From Variovorax davisae (GTDB lineage Bacteria > Pseudomonadota > Gammaproteobacteria > Burkholderiales > Burkholderiaceae_C): 64,000 nucleotides of DNA. The notes under the pieces were generated by a model that saw only the letters and a list, made by a program, of their open reading frames with translations, did no database searches and had not been told where the DNA came from. The first letter of the stretch is position 1, and every line of letters starts with the position of its first letter. The translations under genes were made by a program, and so were the position numbers. The stretch is taken from positions 1 through 64,000 of the forward strand of contig NZ_JASZYS010000011.1 of assembly GCF_030316845.1 (NCBI RefSeq), written 5' to 3'. Shown here one piece after another: positions 54,512-63,674 of the stretch.

Positions 54512-55245
54512 CGGGGCGCCTCCAGCCACTGCAGCACCTCGGCCACCCGGGTCGCTTCCTGTCGCGGGGGCAGCGCTGGCCGCGCCACCATCACGACCGG
54601 CAGTTCGAGCGCGCGGGCCGCCTGCAGCTTGGCCTCGGCACCGGTGCCGCCGGCGTTCTTGCAGACCAGGACGTCGACGCGCTGCGCGCGCATCAGGGCG
54701 ATGTCGCCCTCCAGGTCGAAGGGGCCGCGCGAGACGATCACCGTGTGGCGCGGCAAGGGCGGCCGCAACTCGGGCCGGTCGACCAGGCGCAGGATGTAGT
54801 GATGCTGCGGCTGTGCCGCGAAGGCCGCCAGGTGCATGCGGCCCAAGGCCAGCATCACGCGCCGCGGTGGCCCGCTCAGCGCGGCGACGGCCGCGGGCAG
54901 GTCGGGCACGGGCTGCCAGCGGTCGCCGGGGCCGGCCTGCCAGGCGGGGCGCGTCAAGGCCAGCAAGGGCAGGCCGCACTGCGCGCAAGCCGCGACCGCG
55001 TTCGCGCTCATGCGGGCGGCGAAGGGATGGGTGGCGTCCACGACGTGCGTCACCTGCGCGTCGCGCAGATGGCGCACCAGGCCTCCCACGCCGCCGAAGC
55101 CACCCACGCGCACGGCGATGGGCTGCGCCTTGGGCTGGGCCACCCGGCCGGCATAGGACAGCACGGCGCGTTCGCCTCGTTCGGCAAGCGAGCGCGCCAG
55201 CGCGCTCGCTTCGAGCGTGCCGCCCAGGACCAGGACATTGCGCAT
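54472..55245 (-). CDS. cobK: Precorrin-6A reductase
   Basis: The 257-residue NADPH-dependent reductase has the CobK/CbiJ features VLVLGGTLEASALARSLAER (residues 4-23), VVDATHPFAARMSANA (near 78) and VLVCKNAGGTGAEAKLQAA (near 195). It reduces the macrocycle of precorrin-6A. It alone of the cob genes is on the minus strand. The ATG at 55245 is taken (GAGTGA upstream); a GTG at 55257 would add four residues. The start codon shares its CATG with that of divergent cobL, and the 3' end overlaps cobJ, so it has no private promoter space outside cobL. Confidence 0.9.
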   Translation of the reverse strand: MRNVLVLGGTLEASALARSLAERGERAVLSYAGRVAQPKAQPIAVRVGGFGGVGGLVRHLRDAQVTHVVDATHPFAARMSANAVAACAQCGLPLLALTRPAWQAGPGDRWQPVPDLPAAVAALSGPPRRVMLALGRMHLAAFAAQPQHHYILRLVDRPELRPPLPRHTVIVSRGPFDLEGDIALMRAQRVDVLVCKNAGGTGAEAKLQAARALELPVVMVARPALPPRQEATRVAEVLQWLEAPRHAAPSGGAERGV

Positions 55246-56455
55246 GGCTGAATTCACTCAAACTACCCCGTGGTTGACGATCATCGGCCTCGGCGAAGAC
55301 GGCTGGGAGGGCCTGCCTGGCGCCAGCCGCACGGCGCTCGATGCGGCCGAACTGGTGGCCGGCAGCGCCCGGCACCTGGCGCTGTTGCCCGGCCTGCGCG
55401 CCGAGCGGCTCGAATGGCCGGTGCCGTTCGCCGATGGCATCCCGATCCTACTGGCACGGCGCGGTCTCCGCGTGGCGATGCTGGTCTCCGGCGACCCGTT
55501 CTGGTTCGGCGCGGGCAGCGCGGTGACGCGCCATCTCGGCGCGCACGAATGGCATGCGCTGCCCGCTCCTTCGACCTTCGGCCTGGCGGCTGCGCGCCTG
55601 GGTTGGCCGCTGGAGCAGCTCACGTGCCTGGGTCTGCACGCCGCGCCGCTGGCGCGCCTGCGACCGCAGCTGCACACCGGCGAGCGGCTGCTGCTGCTGC
55701 TGCGCGACGGCGCCGCCGTGGCGGCGCTGGCACGCTACCTGGTCGACAACGATTTCGGCGCCAGCACGATGAGCGTGCTGGAAGCGCTCGGTGGTCCGAA
55801 CGAGCGGCGCCGCGACGTCGCTGCGCACGGCTTCGACCTCGTCGACGTGCGGCATCCGGTGGCCGTGGCGGTGCAGCTGTCCGGCACGGGCATGGCCCTG
55901 CCGTGCCGCGCCGGCCTGCCGGACGAGGCCTTTGGGCACGACGGCCAGATCACGAAGCAGAAGCTGCGCGCCCTGGCCCTGTGCGCCCTGGCGCCGCGGC
56001 CCGGCGAGCGGCTGTGGGACATCGGCGCGGGCTCCGGGTCGATCGGCATCGAGTGGCTGCTGGCGCATCCGCGGTGCGAGGCCGTGGCCATCGAGGGCGA
56101 CCCCGGGCGCGCGCTGCGGCTGCGCGCCAATGCCGACCGGCTGGGCGTCGATCGGCTCGTCGTGGTGACCGGCCGCGCACCCGAGGCCCTGGCCGGCCTG
56201 CCGCCGCCGGATGCGGTCTTCATCGGTGGCGGACTCAGCGACGCGCTGCTGGCGCATCTGTGGCGCCTGCTGCCGCAAGGCTGCCGCGTGGTGGCCCATG
56301 CGGTGACGCTGGAATCCGAAGCACTGCTGGGCGACTGGCACGCGCGCGCCGGCGGCAGCCTGACGCGCATCGAGCTGGCGGAGGCCGCGCCGTTGGGCAC
56401 GCGGCGCGCCTGGCGCGCTTCCTACCCGATCGTGCAATGGAGCGCGACGCGATGA
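55244..56455 (+). CDS. cobL: Precorrin-6B C5,15-methyltransferase/decarboxylase (bifunctional)
   Basis: The 403-residue fusion has an N-terminal CbiE-type methylase domain ([15 protein letters not shown], near 12; [12 protein letters not shown] near 80) and a C-terminal CbiT-type Rossmann domain ([20 protein letters not shown], near 257; [14 protein letters not shown]). It methylates C5 and C15 and decarboxylates the C12 acetate. The ATG at 55244 sits inside the cobK start region on the opposite strand. The stop overlaps cobE by four bases. Confidence 0.92.
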   Translation: MAEFTQTTPWLTIIGLGEDGWEGLPGASRTALDAAELVAGSARHLALLPGLRAERLEWPVPFADGIPILLARRGLRVAMLVSGDPFWFGAGSAVTRHLGAHEWHALPAPSTFGLAAARLGWPLEQLTCLGLHAAPLARLRPQLHTGERLLLLLRDGAAVAALARYLVDNDFGASTMSVLEALGGPNERRRDVAAHGFDLVDVRHPVAVAVQLSGTGMALPCRAGLPDEAFGHDGQITKQKLRALALCALAPRPGERLWDIGAGSGSIGIEWLLAHPRCEAVAIEGDPGRALRLRANADRLGVDRLVVVTGRAPEALAGLPPPDAVFIGGGLSDALLAHLWRLLPQGCRVVAHAVTLESEALLGDWHARAGGSLTRIELAEAAPLGTRRAWRASYPIVQWSATR

Positions 56456-56868
56456 GGGTGGCGGGGTTCGGCTTCAGAAGCGGCGCGACGCTGGCATCGC
56501 TGCGCGATGCGTTGGCGCACGCGACCGCGGCCCTGCAGCCCGCGCTGCCGGTGCATTCGATCGAGCTGCTCGCCACCGCACACGACAAGGCCGACGCCCC
56601 GTGCCTGCGCGCGCTGGCCGATGCGCTGGGCGTGCCGGTGTGCGGCGTCGAGGCTGCGCGGATCAACGCCACCGCCACGCTGACCGACCACGCCACGGTG
56701 CGTGCGCTGCGCGGCAGCGGCAGCACCGCCGAGGCCGCGGCCCTGGCGGCGGCCCTGATCCACGGCGGTCCGGGCGCCGCGCTGCTTCATCCGCGCGCGG
56801 TGTCGACCGACCGCCTGGCCACCTGCGCGATCGCCGCGCGAACCCAACCACCGGAGTCTCGACCATGA
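56452..56868 (+). CDS. cobE: CobE/CbiG C-terminal domain protein
   Basis: The 138-residue protein matches the CbiG C-terminal fold: [17 protein letters not shown] at residues 5-21, [10 protein letters not shown] (near 41) and [11 protein letters not shown] near 92, all typical of CobE. In the aerobic route CobE is a small accessory protein of unclear activity. It overlaps cobL upstream and cobM downstream through ATGA. Confidence 0.85.
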   Translation: MRVAGFGFRSGATLASLRDALAHATAALQPALPVHSIELLATAHDKADAPCLRALADALGVPVCGVEAARINATATLTDHATVRALRGSGSTAEAAALAAALIHGGPGAALLHPRAVSTDRLATCAIAARTQPPESRP

Positions 56869-57647
56869 CCATCCACTTCATCGGCGCCGGCCCTGGCGCG
56901 CCGGACCTGCTGACCCTGCGCGGGCGCGACCTCATCGGCCGCTGCCCGGTCTGCCTCTATGCCGGCTCGCTGGTGCCCGAAGAAATCCTGGCGCACTGTC
57001 CGCCCGGCGCGCGCATCGTCAACACCGCGCCACTCGATCTCGACGCCATCGTCGCCGAATGCGTCGCCGCCCATGCGGCGGGGCAGGACGTGGCGCGACT
57101 GCATTCGGGCGACCTGTCCGTCTGGTCGGCGATGGGCGAGCAATTGCGCCGCCTGCGGGCCGCCGGCATCCCCTGCACCGTCACGCCCGGCGTGCCCTCG
57201 TTCGCCGCCGCGGCGGCCGCGCTGGGAGCCGAGCTCACGCTGCCGGGCCTGGCGCAGTCGGTGGTGCTCACGCGCACATCGGGGCGCGCCTCGCCCATGC
57301 CGTCGGGCGAGACCCTGGCCGGCTTTGCAGCCACCGGCGCCACGCTGGCCCTGCACCTGTCCATCCACAAGCTGGCCGAGGTGGTGGCGGAACTGGTGCC
57401 GTTCTACGGCGCCGGATGTCCGGTGGCCGTGGTCTATCGCGCGAGCTGGCCGGACGAGCAGGTCTTCCGTGCGACCCTGGCCACCATCGACGCGGCGATG
57501 GGCGAGGGCGTGGAACGCACCGCGCTGATCCTCGTCGGCCCCGCGCTGGCCGCGGAAGGTTTTGCCGAAAGCCGCCTCTATGCCGGCGACTACGACCGCA
57601 GATTCCGGCCGACGCGCGCCGGGTCGGGCGGCTCGCCAGCCGCCTGA
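56865..57647 (+). CDS. cobM: Precorrin-4 C11-methyltransferase
   Basis: The 260-residue methylase shows [18 protein letters not shown] (residues 3-20), [16 protein letters not shown] (near 32), [16 protein letters not shown] (near 81) and [15 protein letters not shown] (near 106), the CobM/CbiF signature. It methylates C11 of precorrin-4. A pyrimidine-rich gap of 90 bases without visible genes separates it from the cbiM-like gene. Confidence 0.93.
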   Translation: MTIHFIGAGPGAPDLLTLRGRDLIGRCPVCLYAGSLVPEEILAHCPPGARIVNTAPLDLDAIVAECVAAHAAGQDVARLHSGDLSVWSAMGEQLRRLRAAGIPCTVTPGVPSFAAAAAALGAELTLPGLAQSVVLTRTSGRASPMPSGETLAGFAATGATLALHLSIHKLAEVVAELVPFYGAGCPVAVVYRASWPDEQVFRATLATIDAAMGEGVERTALILVGPALAAEGFAESRLYAGDYDRRFRPTRAGSGGSPAA

Positions 57648-57737
57648 GACTTGCCCTTTCCCTTCGTCCATCCCTTTCCATCCACCCCCCCCGCAGCGCC
57701 GCTCGCCGGACTGCACTCACCTCACGGAGAACCCGCC

Positions 57738-58424
57738 ATGCACATGGAACCCGGAATCGTCGACGGCAGCAAGATCCTGCTGTCCTATGCCACGGCGAGC
57801 GCCTGCGCGCTCCATGCAGCGAAGCTGTCGCTGAACCACATTCGCGAGGAGGGTGCGGGCTCGCTGGTGCTGCGCAGCGTACTGGCCGCCCTGCTGGTCT
57901 TCGTCTTCTTCGAGGTGTTCCCGCACGTGCCGGTCGGCGTGTCGGAGGTTCACCTGATCCTGGGCTCGTCGCTGTTCCTGGTCCTGGGCGCAGCACCCAC
58001 CGCCATCGGCCTGGCCGCGGGGCTGGCGCTGCAGAGCCTCTTCTTCGAGCCGCAAGACCTGCCGCAGTACGGCATGAACGTCACCACCTTGCTGGCCGCC
58101 CTGTTTGCCATGCAGGCGGTGGCGAAGCGGGTGCTGCCCGCCGGGCTGCCCTATGTCGAGCTGGGCTACGTGCATGTGCTCAAGATGTCGGTGGTGTTCC
58201 AGGGCGGGATCGTCGCCTGGGTGGCTTTCTGGACGATCTGCGGCCGCGGCTTCGGTGCCGAGACGCTGCAGGCCGTGGGCAGCTTCGGCGCCGCCTACAT
58301 GACGGTCGTGCTGCTGGAGCCGCTGGTCGACCTGGCCGTGCTGGCCGCCGCCAAGGGGCTGCGCGGGCGGGCAGGGCAGGGCGGCTCGGTGCTGCTGGCG
58401 CGGCGCCTGCACCACACGGCCTGA
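57738..58424 (+). CDS. cbiM: CbiM-family cobalt ECF transporter membrane component
   Basis: The 228-residue membrane protein starts MHMEPGIVDGSKILLSYATA, the conserved N-terminus whose His and Met ligate Co(II) in CbiM/NikM proteins. Six to seven helices follow, with VGVSEVHLILGSSLFLVLGAA near 85 and AAPTAIGLAAGLALQ. It takes up cobalt for corrin synthesis. No CbiN, CbiQ or CbiO genes follow, so a stand-alone mode or energising genes elsewhere must be assumed. CACGGAGAA precedes the ATG at 57738. Confidence 0.85.
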   Translation: MHMEPGIVDGSKILLSYATASACALHAAKLSLNHIREEGAGSLVLRSVLAALLVFVFFEVFPHVPVGVSEVHLILGSSLFLVLGAAPTAIGLAAGLALQSLFFEPQDLPQYGMNVTTLLAALFAMQAVAKRVLPAGLPYVELGYVHVLKMSVVFQGGIVAWVAFWTICGRGFGAETLQAVGSFGAAYMTVVLLEPLVDLAVLAAAKGLRGRAGQGGSVLLARRLHHTA

Positions 58425-58458
58425 CCACGAACGGGACGATTGCCGCGCAGGCTCTCTG

Positions 58459-59250
58459 ATGGATGCCATTCCCACGATCGAGCTGATGCTGATCGGCATC
58501 GGCACCGGCCATCCCGAGCATCTCACGCTCCAGGCCATCGGTGCACTGAAACGCGCCGACCTCGTCCTGATCCCGCGCAAGGGCGCCGACAAGGCCGATC
58601 TCGCCGAGCTGCGCCGCGAGGTCTGCGCGACGCATCTGGACGGCCAGGCCCGACTGGTGGAGTTCGACCTGCCCGTGCGCGACAGCGCCGCGTCCCGCTA
58701 TCTCGATGGCGTGCAAGCATGGCACGCGGCCATCGCCGCCGTGTGGGCGGAGCGGATCGCCACCGGCCTGCCACAGGGCGGTCGCGTGGCACTGCTGGTC
58801 TGGGGCGACCCTTCCCTCTACGACTCCAGCCTGCGCATTGCCGAACGGCTGCAGTCGGCTGGCATGGCGCTGCGGGTCGAGGTGATCCCCGGCCTGAGCA
58901 GCGTCCAGCTGCTGACCGCCGCCCACGCCATCCCGCTCAACACGCTGGGCGCCTCGGTGCTGATCACCACCGGACGCCAGCTGCGGGCCGGCGGCTGGCC
59001 GGCGGGCCTGGACACGGTCGTGGTCCTGCTCGACGGTGCCTGTGCCTTTCAGGTCCTGCCCCCGGAAGGCATCGAGATCTATTGGGCGGCCTATCTCGGA
59101 ATGCCGCATCAGTTGCTTCTTGCCGGTCCCCTGGCCAGCACCGGTCCGCGCATCGCTGCGCTTCGCGCAGGCGCCCGCGAGGCGCACGGCTGGATCATGG
59201 ACAGCTACCTTCTTCGACGCAGCGCACGCAGCCCGGCTGGCGCCGGGTGA
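58459..59250 (+). CDS. cobF: Precorrin-6A synthase (deacetylating)
   Basis: The 263-residue methylase has MLIGIGTGHPEHLTLQAIGA near residue 10, VALLVWGDPSLYDSSLRIA near 113 and VIPGLSSVQLLTAAHAIPLN near 138, matching CobF. It methylates C1 of precorrin-5 and releases acetate. CobF exists only in the aerobic route. It is the last cob gene before a decayed region, so the operon probably ends here. Confidence 0.92.
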   Translation: MDAIPTIELMLIGIGTGHPEHLTLQAIGALKRADLVLIPRKGADKADLAELRREVCATHLDGQARLVEFDLPVRDSAASRYLDGVQAWHAAIAAVWAERIATGLPQGGRVALLVWGDPSLYDSSLRIAERLQSAGMALRVEVIPGLSSVQLLTAAHAIPLNTLGASVLITTGRQLRAGGWPAGLDTVVVLLDGACAFQVLPPEGIEIYWAAYLGMPHQLLLAGPLASTGPRIAALRAGAREAHGWIMDSYLLRRSARSPAGAG

Positions 59251-59310
59251 CGAACGGGGCAGCCAGCCCTGTCGAGGCGCCACTGGCGATCGGCCCGAAA
59301 ATGAAACGAC

Positions 59311-59900
59311 ATGAGCGATGCTCATATGTCCGTCCCAGTCCCCTGCATTCCCGTGACCAGGACCACCAGACCCGATCAGCCAGCGAGAAGGCAGCCGCGC
59401 CAAGCGCGCGCTCGGCACAAGGTCGAACTCGTCCTGGAAGCGGCCACGCGGCTCCTGGATGGTCTCGACCTCGGGGCGTTGACGACCAACGCCGTCGCCG
59501 AAATGGCCTTGGCATCGCTCAAGGGAGAGCCGCCCGCGACGCCGGGTGAACGCACTCGCCGCGTGGTGCGCGCTGTCTTGGGGGCCTATGGCGGGCGCAA
59601 GCGGGCGCATCGGCTGTTGATGGAATACGGACTGAGTCGCGGCACCAGTTCACGCCTAATCCGCTCTACGCGAGCATCGCATCCATCCTGGCTTCCGATG
59701 GCGTGGCCGGTGCCGGTGGCAAGCCACGGACCATCGGCCAGGCGGACGCCTTCGTGCGGACCTATGCGATTGCAGGCGTGCTGCGCGCCGACGTCGCCCT
59801 TGGCGAGGCGCCGGCTGGCAAGCAGGAAATGGAAGATGCACTGGTGCGCCTGACGGTGAAAGTCCCGCGGCAGGGGCGTCGCTGGCTGCAAGGAGGCATG
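59311..59900 (+). pseudogene. TetR-family regulator pseudogene
   Basis: The frame starts like a TetR HTH (RHKVELVLEAATRLLDG, then ALTTNAVAE), then jumps, apparently by an internal deletion that removed the recognition helix, to a C-terminal part (GERTRRVVRAVLGAYGGRK). At about 59641 the coding character shifts to another frame (HQFTPNPLYASIASILASDG ... GKQEMEDALVRLTVKVPRQ), the usual end of a TetR ligand domain. Deletion plus frameshift make it non-functional. Confidence 0.65.
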
Positions 59901-59919
59901 CCAGGTCCGAATGGCCGGT

Positions 59920-60132
59920 TCAGCCATTTTGTCCAAGCCGCTCGATCGCTGCGTAGACCGCACGCACGGTGCCGCGGTCGAGTTCCTTGGCCAGCTCCGA
60001 CAGTGCTTCGTAGGGAACCATGAGCTCGTCGCCGCGCTCATCCTTGCGGGACGCCACGCCCTGGGCACGCTTGGTTTCCATCCAGGCAGAATGCACTTCT
60101 GCGGCGACGAGTTCGATGTCTGGCAGCTTCAT
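59920..60132 (-). CDS. Small RyR-domain protein
   Basis: The 70-residue protein matches a single RyR domain: IELVAAEVHSAWMETKRAQG, ELMVPYEALSELAKELDR and a final helix AVYAAIERLG. RyR domains occur in ryanodine receptors and, in bacteria and phages, as small stand-alone or fused modules of unknown role. The gene is intact although both neighbours are broken. The frame would also start well at 60132 only; no upstream start fits. Confidence 0.6.
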   Translation of the reverse strand: MKLPDIELVAAEVHSAWMETKRAQGVASRKDERGDELMVPYEALSELAKELDRGTVRAVYAAIERLGQNG

Positions 60133-60262
60133 GCTGCTTTCCCTTTCGAAGGCACCCTGGTTGCCGCGCAGGAAGTTGACGGCCGCGGCGTCCTGGGATT
60201 TGACACCCGCGTGAGTCTACGCGCCAGCCGCCTCCATGCGCAGCCCTGGCGGCGGTCGCCGA

Positions 60263-60650
60263 TCAAGCCCGGAAGATCTCCCCCAGCCAGCCGCAGCACT
60301 CCTGGGTGAGCCGGAGCGATTCGAGCGAATGTCGCGGTGCCAATCCTTGGCCTGCGAGGCGAAGACCGGCGAGTCTCCGGCGCCGAGTATCGAGAGGAAC
60401 GGCAGGGTGACCCGCGTGGCGTCGGCCTTCATGTTCGCGGTCCGCGCGATGAACTCTTACGGCGTGGCCGCACCCGCCTTCCAGAACGAGGATGTCCGGC
60501 CGCCCGCGCAACGAAATAGCCGCCCAGGCTCAGGCCGAGGAGGGCGATGCGTCCGGGACGGGCCGAGAAGCACGGTTGCGCCGCGTGCTTCGGGCGGCCG
60601 GGACTCAGGTATGCGACGCCCTCCGGGTCGCAGTCGCTCGGTCGCCCGGG
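60263..60650 (-). pseudogene. Alpha/beta hydrolase pseudogene
   Basis: The minus strand carries scattered pieces of a dipeptidyl-peptidase-like hydrolase in different frames: the nucleophile elbow GRIALLGLSLGGYFVARAAG, then (after a frameshift and an in-frame TAA) EFIARTANMKADATRVTLPF and SILGAGDSPVFASQAKDW, and after another shift LTQECCGWLGEIFRA with a stop at 60263. At least three lesions show it is dead. The 5' part is missing, replaced by the 3' end of the OsmC gene. Confidence 0.6.
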
Positions 60651-61108
60651 CGGGAGTCGCCGGCGCGGACCGCGGCGGTGGCCTCGATGGGCCCGCCGCG
60701 CCGCAGCGTGTTGTAGATCGGGCAGGTGCCGGTGAAGGCATCGACCAGCGACCGGGCGGTCGGCAGGTCGACCCCGTCGAGCACGAAGGCCAGCCGGATG
60801 GCCGCGTAGCGCGTGCCGTCGTCCGGGTCGCGCTCGAACGAGACCTCGACCTCGGCGGCCTTCAGCGCCAGCTCGCGTTCGCGCGCCGTCTTCTGTACCA
60901 GCCCGAGCCCGCAGGAGGCCAGCGAGGCCAGCAGCAGCTCGCCCGCCTGCACCGCATCGCCGGGCCCGCCGGCCGCCGCCTTCGCGTCGGAGACGAAGTG
61001 ATGCTGGCGCGCGCTCACGAGGAAGCGGCCGAAAGTGTCGAGGGTGCGCGCGCTCACCGTCACGATCTCGCCGATCGCGGCCGATCCGGTCACGGCCGCT
61101 TCGGTCAT
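60605..61108 (-). CDS. OsmC/Ohr-family protein
   Basis: The 167-residue protein has the OsmC fold: GGPGDAVQAGELLLASLASC near residues 47-66, with the conserved Cys (ASCGLG), AEVEVSFERDPDDGTRYAAI and CPIYNTLRRG with a late Cys near 140. OsmC/Ohr proteins reduce organic hydroperoxides through two Cys. It overlaps the flavin monooxygenase gene by 4 bases, the last gene of a leftward operon. AGGAGG precedes the start at 61108. Confidence 0.82.
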   Translation of the reverse strand: MTEAAVTGSAAIGEIVTVSARTLDTFGRFLVSARQHHFVSDAKAAAGGPGDAVQAGELLLASLASCGLGLVQKTARERELALKAAEVEVSFERDPDDGTRYAAIRLAFVLDGVDLPTARSLVDAFTGTCPIYNTLRRGGPIEATAAVRAGDSRPGDRATATRRASHT

Positions 61109-62484
61109 GCCGCCCTCCTGGCCTGGACGCCCGAGGCGGCCCGCTCCTTCCACGCGCCGACGCCCGGGCGCTCGAGGCCGAGGTTCTCGCGCAGGGTCGC
61201 GCCCTCGTAGGCGGTGCGGTAGAGGCCGCGCCGCTGCAGCTCGGGCACCACCAGCCGCACGAAGTCCTCGAAGCCGCCGGGCTGGTAGGGCGCGCTGACC
61301 ATGAAGCCGTCGCACGCGCCTTCGCGGAACCAGCGCTCCATGCCGTCGGCCACCTTCTCCGGCGTTCCGATCAGGTCGCCTTCGTAGCGGCTGCCGTAGC
61401 GCTTGCCGAGGTCGCGCAGCGTGAGCCGGTCGCGCTCGGTGGCTTCGCGCACCTCCTGGTAGTGGCCCTGCACGCCGGGCACGTCGATGTCGGGCAGCGA
61501 CGCATCGAGCGGGTACTTCGACAGGTCGACGTCGAGGTGGTAGGAGAGTGTCGAGAGTCCTGCATGCGGATCGACCAGCGCCCGCAGCGCGCGGTCCTTC
61601 TCGTCGGCGATCGCCTGCGTCTCGCCGACCAGCGGCGTCGCCGCCGGCAGCACCTTGAGCGAATCGGGGTCGCGGCCGTGCGAGCGCACCCGGTCCTTGA
61701 TCTCCTTGTAGAAGGCCTTGGCGCTGTCCAGCGAGTCGTGGCTCACGAAGATCGCGTCGGCCCACTGCGCCGCGAAGTCGCGGCCGCGGTCGGAGGCGCC
61801 GGCCTGCAGGATCACCGGGTAGCCCTGCGGCGGCCGCGACACGTTCAGCGGCCCCTTGACGCTGAACCATTCGCCCTCGTGGTCGACGTAGTTCACCTTG
61901 GCCGGGTCGGCGAACAGTGGCGTCTTGCGGTCCTGCACCAGCGCGTCGTCCTGCCAGCTGTCCCACAGCTTGAAGACCACTTCGAGAAACTCGTCGGCGC
62001 GGTCGTAGCGCTTGTTGCGCGGGACCTGCTGCTTCTTCGAGAAGTTGCGGGCCTCGGCATCCTGGAAGGAGGTGACCACGTTCCAGGCGGCGCGCCCGGC
62101 GCTCAGGTGGTCGAGCGTCGCGAACGAGCGCGCGACCTCGAAGGGCTCGTAGTGGCTGGTCGAGCGGGTCGAGGCCAGCCCGAGGTGCCGCGTCGCGGCC
62201 GCCATGATCGACAGCACCACCACCGGGTCCAGCCGCAGCGACCCGAGCGCGCCGTAGCGCAGCTGGGTGTCGTTGCTGCCCTGGTAGCGGTCGGGCACGG
62301 CGAGGATGTCGGCGAAGAAGGCGAGGTCGAACAGGCCTTTTTCGAGCGTGCGTGCGATGCCCTGGTAGTAGTCGGCATCGAGCCAGCCGCTTTCGGATGC
62401 CGGGTAGCGCCAGCCGCCCGGGCGGCCGGGGCCGGCCGTGACGAAGGCCGCGAGGTGGATCTTCCTGTCGCTGGGTCGGGTCAT
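61105..62484 (-). CDS. LLM-class flavin-dependent monooxygenase (NtaA/SnaA/DszA group)
   Basis: The 459-residue protein is of the bacterial-luciferase-like FMNH2-dependent family (alpha/beta barrel). Typical segments are LDADYYQGIARTLEKGLFDL, FFADILAVPDRYQGSNDTQL, GLASTRSTSHYEPFEVARSF and AAWNVVTSFQDAEARNFSK. The group oxidises sulfur- or nitrogen-containing compounds with a separate flavin reductase. Its operon context (SsuA-like binding protein and ATPase) suggests desulfonation of an organosulfur compound. It starts 3 bases after the binding-protein stop. Confidence 0.88.
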   Translation of the reverse strand: MTRPSDRKIHLAAFVTAGPGRPGGWRYPASESGWLDADYYQGIARTLEKGLFDLAFFADILAVPDRYQGSNDTQLRYGALGSLRLDPVVVLSIMAAATRHLGLASTRSTSHYEPFEVARSFATLDHLSAGRAAWNVVTSFQDAEARNFSKKQQVPRNKRYDRADEFLEVVFKLWDSWQDDALVQDRKTPLFADPAKVNYVDHEGEWFSVKGPLNVSRPPQGYPVILQAGASDRGRDFAAQWADAIFVSHDSLDSAKAFYKEIKDRVRSHGRDPDSLKVLPAATPLVGETQAIADEKDRALRALVDPHAGLSTLSYHLDVDLSKYPLDASLPDIDVPGVQGHYQEVREATERDRLTLRDLGKRYGSRYEGDLIGTPEKVADGMERWFREGACDGFMVSAPYQPGGFEDFVRLVVPELQRRGLYRTAYEGATLRENLGLERPGVGAWKERAASGVQARRAA

Positions 62485-62487
62485 GAA

Positions 62488-63624
62488 TCAGGCTCCCAGT
62501 TCGGCGGTGACGAGCTTCTTGATCGCATCGAACTTCGGGTCGAGCAGGAAGCTGCGCACGTCGACCTTGTTCGGCAGCACGCCGAGCGACTGGAAGTTGT
62601 CGGCCAGGTCCTGCGTCGAGTCGGCGGCCGCGGCGTCGATCGGCTTGAGCACGACGGCCCCCGAGTCGGACAGGCGGGCGTCGACGATGAGCTGGCGATA
62701 GACCTTCTCCTCGACGCTGCCGGCCTCGAAGCCCCCGAGCTTGGCCCAGGAGGCCACCGTCTCGTCCGGATGCGCGACCGCGTACTGCTGCGCCTCGCGG
62801 ATCAGCCGCACCAGCCGGGCCACCACCTGCGGGTTCTTGTCGGCGAAGTCGGTGCGCGCCACGTAGAAGGCGTAGTCGTAGGTCTTGACGTTCGGCAAGG
62901 TGCGCGCCTTGTCGCCGAGCTTGGCCAGGGCCAGGCCGCTGGCCGGCTGCCAGTGGATCCAGGCGTCCACGCTGCCCTGGGCGAAGGCGGTGTAGGCGTC
63001 CGCGCCGCTGAGGCTGACCGCCTGCACGTCGGCCAGCCGCAGGCCCGCGCTTTCGAGGTACTTGATCAGGCTGTAGGTGCCGGTGGTGCCGTTCTGATGG
63101 GCGATCTTCCTGCCCTTCAGGTCGGCGGCGGAGCGGATCGGCGAATCCTTCGCCACCAGCACGTCGACCTCGGTGGCCGGCAGCGGGTAGGCCGCCAGCG
63201 GCACGATCGGAACGTCGGCCGCGACCGCGTTGACGATCGCCGTGGCGGTCGCGAAGCTGAAGTCGACCCCGCCGGCCTTGATGCCTTCCATGACCGGCAG
63301 CGATGCGGTGAAGCCCGGCTGCCACACCACCTTGGCCGCGATCTCGTCTTCGAGCTTGCGGCCGCCGTCGCCAGCGCGCAGCGACGCGAAGACGCCCGTG
63401 CGGCCGTCGCCGATGATCGCGATCGTGAGTTGCGGTGGGGCGGCGGCGGTCGGTGCGGCGGGTGCCGGGGCTGCGGGCGCGGCGGCCGGGGCGTCGCCCT
63501 TGCCGCAGCCGACCAGCGCCAGCGCGCCGGCGCCGCCGGCCAGTGCCAGCCCGCTCAGGCTGAGGAAACGACGCCTGGCGGCCAGGGACTCGGTGTCGGG
63601 AGGGAGGTGCTTGTCGATCGGCAT
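62488..63624 (-). CDS. ABC transporter substrate-binding lipoprotein, SsuA-like
   Basis: The 378-residue protein has a twin-arginine-like N-terminal signal (ARRRFLSLSGLALAGG) ending in a lipobox LVGC (Cys at about 40), a Pro/Ala linker, then a periplasmic-binding fold of the NMT1/SsuA family (GVFASLRAGDG, VVWQPGFTASLPVMEGIKAG, IPIVPLAAYPLPA). It probably binds an alkanesulfonate or related organosulfur compound. The double signal features (Tat plus lipobox) are noted. Upstream is the ATPase gene, 50 bases away. Confidence 0.85.
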   Translation of the reverse strand: MPIDKHLPPDTESLAARRRFLSLSGLALAGGAGALALVGCGKGDAPAAAPAAPAPAAPTAAAPPQLTIAIIGDGRTGVFASLRAGDGGRKLEDEIAAKVVWQPGFTASLPVMEGIKAGGVDFSFATATAIVNAVAADVPIVPLAAYPLPATEVDVLVAKDSPIRSAADLKGRKIAHQNGTTGTYSLIKYLESAGLRLADVQAVSLSGADAYTAFAQGSVDAWIHWQPASGLALAKLGDKARTLPNVKTYDYAFYVARTDFADKNPQVVARLVRLIREAQQYAVAHPDETVASWAKLGGFEAGSVEEKVYRQLIVDARLSDSGAVVLKPIDAAAADSTQDLADNFQSLGVLPNKVDVRSFLLDPKFDAIKKLVTAELGA

Positions 63625-63674
63625 GGCAGAAAGTCCTGTGATGGGCTTGAAAAGAAAAGGGGGTGGGGAACGGC

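Noticed and set aside
57648-57737. A third riboswitch before the cbiM-like gene
   Set aside because: The 90-base gap is pyrimidine-rich and lacks the B12 box or any other known aptamer element.
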